DNA from: Eubacterium sp. CAG:180
Lineage (GTDB): Bacteria > Bacillota > Clostridia > Oscillospirales > Acutalibacteraceae
Assembly (NCBI GenBank): GCA_000432435.1
Contig: HF993132.1
Location: 130,560-163,741 of the forward strand
DNA: 33,182 nt
Direction: 5' to 3'
The notes under the pieces are model-generated. The model was given only the letters and a program-made list of their open reading frames with translations. It was not told the DNA's origin and ran no database searches. Shown piece by piece: positions 30,191-33,182 of the stretch (its first letter is position 1; every line of letters begins with the position of its first letter). The position numbers and the translations under genes are program-made.

Positions 30191-30274
30191 TTCGCTTGCC
30201 GAAGACAGCGGGTGCAAAATGCGTAAAACCCAAGTGGTTGCCTGCCGAGGAAGATCAGCTTTTTAAAAGTTTAC
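30191..30274 (+). promoter_or_regulatory. ribosomal protein L10 leader
   Basis: CTTGCCGAAGACAGCGGGTG (30195-30214) and CCTGCCGAGG (30241-30250) are the conserved halves of the L10 leader found before rplJ in many bacteria, which binds the L10(L12)4 complex to repress rplJL. It lies between the rplJ promoter and a terminator, as in other Firmicutes. Confidence 0.9.
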
Positions 30275-30314
30275 GGTCTTTTTCGTCTTTGTGCGGAAAA
30301 GACCTTTTCTTTAT
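30275..30314 (+). terminator. terminator of the L10 leader
   Basis: GGTCTTTTTCG (30275-30285) pairs with CGGAAAAGACC (30294-30304), followed by a T-rich tail. It probably provides attenuation of rplJL. Confidence 0.85.
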
Positions 30315-30357
30315 TCTCATAGCGCAAGCGTCAATAATCTTTAGGAGGTGAATTCGT

Positions 30358-30936
30358 TTGCCAAGTGAGAAAGTTCTCGAAGTCAAAAAACAGCAGGTAG
30401 CTGCTCTCAAGGAGAGAATACAGAATTCCTGCGCAGGTGTAATCGTTAATTACGAGGGTATCAGCGTTGCCGACGACACCAAGCTCCGTAAAGAGCTTCG
30501 TGAGGCGGGTGTTGAGTACACCGTTATTAAGAATACACTTATCCGTTTGGCTCTTGACGGTACAGGTCTTGAGGGTATGGACAGCGTACTTGAGGGTACC
30601 AGCGCAATCGCAACCAGTAAGGAAGATTACGTTGCAGCTGCAAGAATTCTCGGTAAATACGAGGAGCAAATCAAGACATTTAAGATGAAGAGCGGCTTCA
30701 TTGATAAGGATGTTATCGGTGAGGAAAAACTCAGCGAGCTCTCAAAGCTTCCTTCAAGAGAAGTTTTGCTTGCTACTGTTCTCAGCGCATTCAACGCGCC
30801 TATCGCAGCCTTTGCTCGTGCTGTTCAGGCTATTGTTGATAAGAGCGGTGAAGCTCCGGCAGAAGAAGCTGCCGAGGAGGCTCCCGCAGCAGAGACCGCT
30901 GCTCCCGCAGAAGCAGAAGCACCGGCTGCTGAATAA
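30358..30936 (+). CDS. rplJ: 50S ribosomal protein L10
   Basis: 192 residues from a TTG start at 30358, supported by AGGAGGTG 7 nt upstream. KNTLIRLAL and the long C-terminal helix that binds L7/L12 dimers (LPSREVLLATVLSAFNAPIAAFARAVQAI) are recognisable. It anchors the L7/L12 stalk. It is longer than usual by an acidic Ala/Glu/Pro-rich tail of about 28 residues. An L10 leader precedes it and rplL follows after 41 bp. Confidence 0.96.
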   Translation: MPSEKVLEVKKQQVAALKERIQNSCAGVIVNYEGISVADDTKLRKELREAGVEYTVIKNTLIRLALDGTGLEGMDSVLEGTSAIATSKEDYVAAARILGKYEEQIKTFKMKSGFIDKDVIGEEKLSELSKLPSREVLLATVLSAFNAPIAAFARAVQAIVDKSGEAPAEEAAEEAPAAETAAPAEAEAPAAE

Positions 30937-30977
30937 TTTTAAAATTTATTACTATAATTTATCGGAGGTTAATTACC

Positions 30978-31355
30978 ATGGCATCAGAGAAAGTTACTGC
31001 TATGATCGAAGAGCTCAAAGCTCTTTCAGTTCTTGAGCTTTCAGAGCTCGTTAAAGCCGTTGAAGAAGAATTCGGCGTATCGGCAGCTGCAGCAGTTGCA
31101 GTTGCAGCACCTGCAGCAGGCGGAGCAGCCGCTGCTGAGGAGAAGACAGAGTTTGACGTTGTTCTTGCTGACGTAGGCGCAAACAAGATTAAGGTTATCA
31201 AGGTTGTTCGTGAGCTCACCGGTCTCGGACTCGGCGAAGCTAAGGCTCTTGTTGACGGTGCTCCCAAGGCTGTTAAGGAAGGCATCTCTAAGGACGAGGC
31301 TGAGGCAGCTAAGGCTAAGCTCGAAGAAGTCGGCGCTAAGGTTGAACTCAAGTAA
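30978..31355 (+). CDS. rplL: 50S ribosomal protein L7/L12
   Basis: 125 residues. N-terminal dimerisation domain (LSVLELSELVKAVEEEFGV), Ala/Gly-rich hinge (AAVAVAAPAAGGAAAAEE) and C-terminal factor-binding domain (KIKVIKVVRELTGLGLGEAK). It recruits translation GTPases to the ribosome. CGGAGG lies 9 nt before the ATG. A strong terminator follows, and rpoB is not the next gene, unlike in most bacteria. Confidence 0.97.
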   Translation: MASEKVTAMIEELKALSVLELSELVKAVEEEFGVSAAAAVAVAAPAAGGAAAAEEKTEFDVVLADVGANKIKVIKVVRELTGLGLGEAKALVDGAPKAVKEGISKDEAEAAKAKLEEVGAKVELK

Positions 31356-31374
31356 TTTTAATTACGTCCACAAG

Positions 31375-31404
31375 GAAGCACTCATTTTGAGTGCTTCTTT
31401 TTTT
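31375..31404 (+). terminator. intrinsic terminator after rplL
   Basis: GAAGCACTCA (31375-31384) pairs perfectly with TGAGTGCTTC (31388-31397), TTT loop, seven T. Confidence 0.93.
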
Positions 31405-31524
31405 GTGCCCGAAAGTATTAAGACCTCGTAAACGCGGCATTTTCTATAGTTATGCACGTTAATTAAACATTTTTGCACTTTTTCTTGACACGGCAAAAAA
31501 TAAATGCTAAAAAAATATGAGATA

Positions 31525-31564
31525 TTTTGTTATGTAAATGCAAAATCGGATTGTTATATATAAT
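31525..31564 (+). promoter_or_regulatory. ECF-type promoter candidate, copy 1, before the sigma factor gene
   Basis: This 40-bp segment ends in GGATTGTTATATATAAT and recurs upstream of the next transcription unit (32797-32836) with 28 of 40 identical bases and no gaps. The left part TTTTGT.A..TAA could be a -35, the GTTATAT part a -10. It lies about 10 bp before the start codon at 31575. A separate housekeeping promoter (TTGACA 31485-31490, 17 bp, TAAAAA) lies upstream. Confidence 0.5.
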
Positions 31565-31574
31565 AGGTGAAAAT

Positions 31575-32120
31575 ATGATAGCGATGTATATGTCATTCAT
31601 AGACAGTGAGGATGACAGAGAAAAATTTGAAATAATATATCACGAATACAGAAAAAGAATGGTTTCGGTTGCTTATTCGATTCTTCATAACAGTGAAGAC
31701 GCTGAGGATGCAGTGCATGAGACGTTTATCAGAATTGCTAAAAATATGAAAGCCATTGATGACCCGAGGTCTAAAAAGACATCGGCGTATGTTATTACGG
31801 CAGCCAAAAATAATGCAATAAATCTTTTTAATAAAAATAAACGAGCGTGCGAGCATATTTTTACAGGCGATATCGGAAATCTGACGGATGAACGTTTCTT
31901 TGAAAAAATGAGCCTTACAGAAAGCTACAAGGAAATTGTAAACGCTGTTGAGTTGCTCAATGAAACATACAGAGACGTTATGTATTATCATTTCGTCTGT
32001 GATATGAAGATAAAGGATATTGCCGATTTATTGGGGGAGAAGCCCTCTGCCGTTCAGCAAAAACTGATAAGAGGCAAGAAAAAATTGCTTGAAATATTAG
32101 ACGATGATTTGAGGGATTAA
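31575..32120 (+). CDS. RNA polymerase sigma factor, sigma-70 family, ECF-type
   Basis: 181 residues from the ATG at 31575, close behind AGGTGA; the frame upstream to 31527 overlaps the promoter-like repeat. Region 2 (FEIIYHEYRKRMVSVAYSIL, then DAEDAVHETFIRIAKNM) binds core polymerase and the -10. Region 4 (LNETYRDVMYYHFVCDMKIKDIADLLGEKPSAVQQKLIRGKKKL) is a helix-turn-helix for the -35. No sigma region 1 or 3 is present. ECF sigmas direct responses to envelope or environmental stress. The next gene starts 2 bp after its stop and encodes a likely membrane anti-sigma factor. Confidence 0.92.
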   Translation: MIAMYMSFIDSEDDREKFEIIYHEYRKRMVSVAYSILHNSEDAEDAVHETFIRIAKNMKAIDDPRSKKTSAYVITAAKNNAINLFNKNKRACEHIFTGDIGNLTDERFFEKMSLTESYKEIVNAVELLNETYRDVMYYHFVCDMKIKDIADLLGEKPSAVQQKLIRGKKKLLEILDDDLRD

Positions 32121-32121
32121 A

Positions 32122-32793
32122 TTGGATAATGTCAAGAAATTATTTGTGCAGGCGCTGATTGAAGCCGAAAACAAAGAAATTTCAAAGCTTAAAGGCGAGG
32201 ATGAAATAGAATGGGAGTTTTCGGAAAAATTTGAAAACTCAATGAATAAGCTGATAAGAAAAAATAATCACATTCGGCTGTCAACACGCAGAACCGTCAG
32301 AAGAGGCTTGCTTGCCGCAATTATAGCTTTAATTGCGGTGTTTTCCGGTCTTATGAGCGTTTCGGCTACAAGAGAGCCGATTGTTAATTTTATAATGAAC
32401 AAATTCGGAGAAACAACGGAAATAAAAGTAAGTGAAAGTTATATTCCAACCCATAAAACAATTGAAAAAAATTATATTATAACAGATATTCCGGAGGGAT
32501 ATGCTCTTTACTCATATGAGGAAAACGAACACGATAATATGACCGTTTGGAAAAATGCAAACGGCAGTATATTAGAATTCAGTCAAAATCTTTTGAGTTT
32601 GAGTTTCAGTATTGATAATAAGTTTAATTGCAAAAAGTTGGAAATAAACGGGTATGAGGCCTTTTATTACACAGGTGAGAATTTTGCGTGCCTTGTGTGG
32701 ACAGACGGTGAATATTGGTTTAAAGTATACGGCACGGCAGATGCCGAAGATTACATAATGACTGCTCCTTACCATATTATTGAAAAAAATTGA
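32122..32793 (+). CDS. membrane protein with DUF4367-like domain, probable anti-sigma factor
   Basis: 223 residues from a TTG start, 5 nt after GAGGGA, and essentially abutting the sigma gene. A ~58-residue cytoplasmic N-terminus with many charged residues is followed by one membrane helix (about 63-82, RGLLAAIIALIAVFSGLMSV) and an extracellular domain with DIPEGYALYSYEENEHDN and TVWKNANGSILEFSQ, which resembles DUF4367. The order sigma-then-membrane protein and this topology are those of anti-sigma factors that hold the sigma at the membrane. No zinc anti-sigma HxxxCxxC motif is present, so binding mode is unknown. Confidence 0.75.
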   Translation: MDNVKKLFVQALIEAENKEISKLKGEDEIEWEFSEKFENSMNKLIRKNNHIRLSTRRTVRRGLLAAIIALIAVFSGLMSVSATREPIVNFIMNKFGETTEIKVSESYIPTHKTIEKNYIITDIPEGYALYSYEENEHDNMTVWKNANGSILEFSQNLLSLSFSIDNKFNCKKLEINGYEAFYYTGENFACLVWTDGEYWFKVYGTADAEDYIMTAPYHIIEKN

Positions 32794-32796
32794 AAA

Positions 32797-32836
32797 TTTT
32801 GTAACATAACCCCAGTTTTGGATTGTTGTATATTAT
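32797..32836 (+). promoter_or_regulatory. ECF-type promoter candidate, copy 2
   Basis: Second copy of the 40-bp promoter-like segment, starting 4 bp after the anti-sigma stop codon. It has TGTAACATAAC in the left part, close to known ECF -35 elements, and GGATTGTTGTATATTAT in the right part, 15 of 17 identical to copy 1. Confidence 0.55.
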
Positions 32837-32863
32837 GTAAGCAACATTTAAAAGGAAAAGATT

Positions 32864-32899
32864 CGCAAGAAGAATATTTATATTATTCTTTGCGTTTTT
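32864..32899 (+). terminator. terminator-like hairpin after the sigma/anti-sigma operon
   Basis: CGCAA/TTGCG and AGAATA/TATTCT helices (32864-32876 with 32884-32894, 2-nt bulge, 7-nt loop) are followed by five T. It could end the operon or sit in the leader of the next transcript, since promoter copy 2 lies just upstream. Confidence 0.55.
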
Positions 32900-33075
32900 A
32901 GCGCTTCTTATATTGCCGACCGTAGTATACACAAGCTTATCAGTTTCGGAGAATCAGAGCCGATGTGTAAGTCAAGCCGTTTTTTATTCGGTGTTCCAAA
33001 ATGTTTGGGGTGATTCCGATGTTTTATTGATTGTTATTTCAAAAAGAATAATAAAACATAAAGAGAGGGAATGTT

Positions 33076-33182
33076 ATGAAAATAAAAAAATTGATAGTCT
33101 TAATGATGCTTTTAACTTCAATAATATCTTCATTTGTGATTTCGGCAAGCGCAAAAAATAATAAAGATGTAGCGTTCAGTTA
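33076..33182 (+). CDS. start of a secreted protein, 3' truncated by window
   Basis: An ATG at 33076, 5 nt after GAGAGGGA, opens a frame that runs to the end of the window (35 residues). The N-terminus MKIKKLIVLMMLLTS continues through a hydrophobic stretch to SFVISASA, a clear Sec signal peptide with a likely cut after ASA before KNNKDV. The mature function cannot be told. It lies downstream of ECF-type promoter copy 2, so it may be a target of the neighbouring sigma factor. Confidence 0.7.
   Translation, partial: MKIKKLIVLMMLLTSIISSFVISASAKNNKDVAFS

Noticed and set aside
32913..33161. 82-codon frame starting at a TTG
   Set aside because: No ribosome binding site at the TTG, and its 3' half overlaps the well-supported signal-peptide gene at 33076 in another frame.

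Overview
The window reads as a stretch of chromosome from an anaerobic low-to-mid-GC Firmicute, most likely a gut Clostridia member of the Oscillospiraceae/Ruminococcaceae type. The grounds are the oxygen-sensitive class III ribonucleotide reductase (nrdDG), a glutamate synthase split into three ORFs, clostridial-type small families (TSCPD protein, DUF1846, COG2509-like flavoprotein, DUF4367), GGAGG-type ribosome binding sites, TTGACA/TATAAT promoters and abundant intrinsic terminators. No tRNA, rRNA, CRISPR array, insertion sequence or prophage was seen. Most of the window is ordinary housekeeping chromosome, and the interest lies mainly in the leaders and the two ends.

Layout. 1-760: 3' end of a GH29 alpha-L-fucosidase with a discoidin-like tail. 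1052-1987: class II fructose-bisphosphate aldolase behind a near-perfect promoter. 2322-5026: nrdD-nrdG behind two NrdR-box-like sites. 5183-7483: aminotransferase, rsmA and a TSCPD protein, all overlapping. 7578-11157 (minus): glycogen phosphorylase with an unusual Lys/Ala-rich tail, and a patatin-like phospholipase. 11573-14938: a three-ORF glutamate synthase (amidotransferase, ferredoxin+FMN, GXGXG) with no recognisable NAD(P)H subunit. 15126-16529: FAD-dependent oxidoreductase with a terminator in its leader. 16595-19782 (minus): DUF1846 protein and CTP synthase, with another terminator in the leader. 20098-23489: membrane-anchored unknown, HAD phosphatase and RarA. 23520-24694: a yybP-ykoY manganese riboswitch upstream of mntP, facing an MntR/DtxR-type regulator. 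24811-27343 (minus): endonuclease IV, a hemolysin III family protein, a flavodoxin-like protein and a 39-residue membrane peptide. 27593-31404: the rpmG-secE-nusG-rplK-rplA and rplJ-rplL translation/transcription block, with an L10 leader and two candidate L1 sites. 31525-33182: an ECF sigma factor, its likely DUF4367 anti-sigma partner, and the start of a secreted protein.

How the parts work together. mntP, its Mn-sensing leader and mntR form a manganese homeostasis unit controlled at RNA and DNA level. nrdDG makes deoxyribonucleotides anaerobically and is probably repressed by NrdR. The ribosomal block carries the usual autoregulatory RNA sites. The ECF sigma/anti-sigma pair is flanked by two copies of a 40-bp promoter-like sequence (28/40 identical, 15/17 in the right part), which suggests autoregulation and a shared target downstream. 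Several transcription units (FAD oxidoreductase, DUF1846, rplJ, mntP, possibly rpmG) have a terminator-like hairpin between promoter and start codon. Two of these are known RNA classes; the FAD-oxidoreductase and DUF1846 leaders match no class I recognise and are the best candidates for undescribed regulation here.
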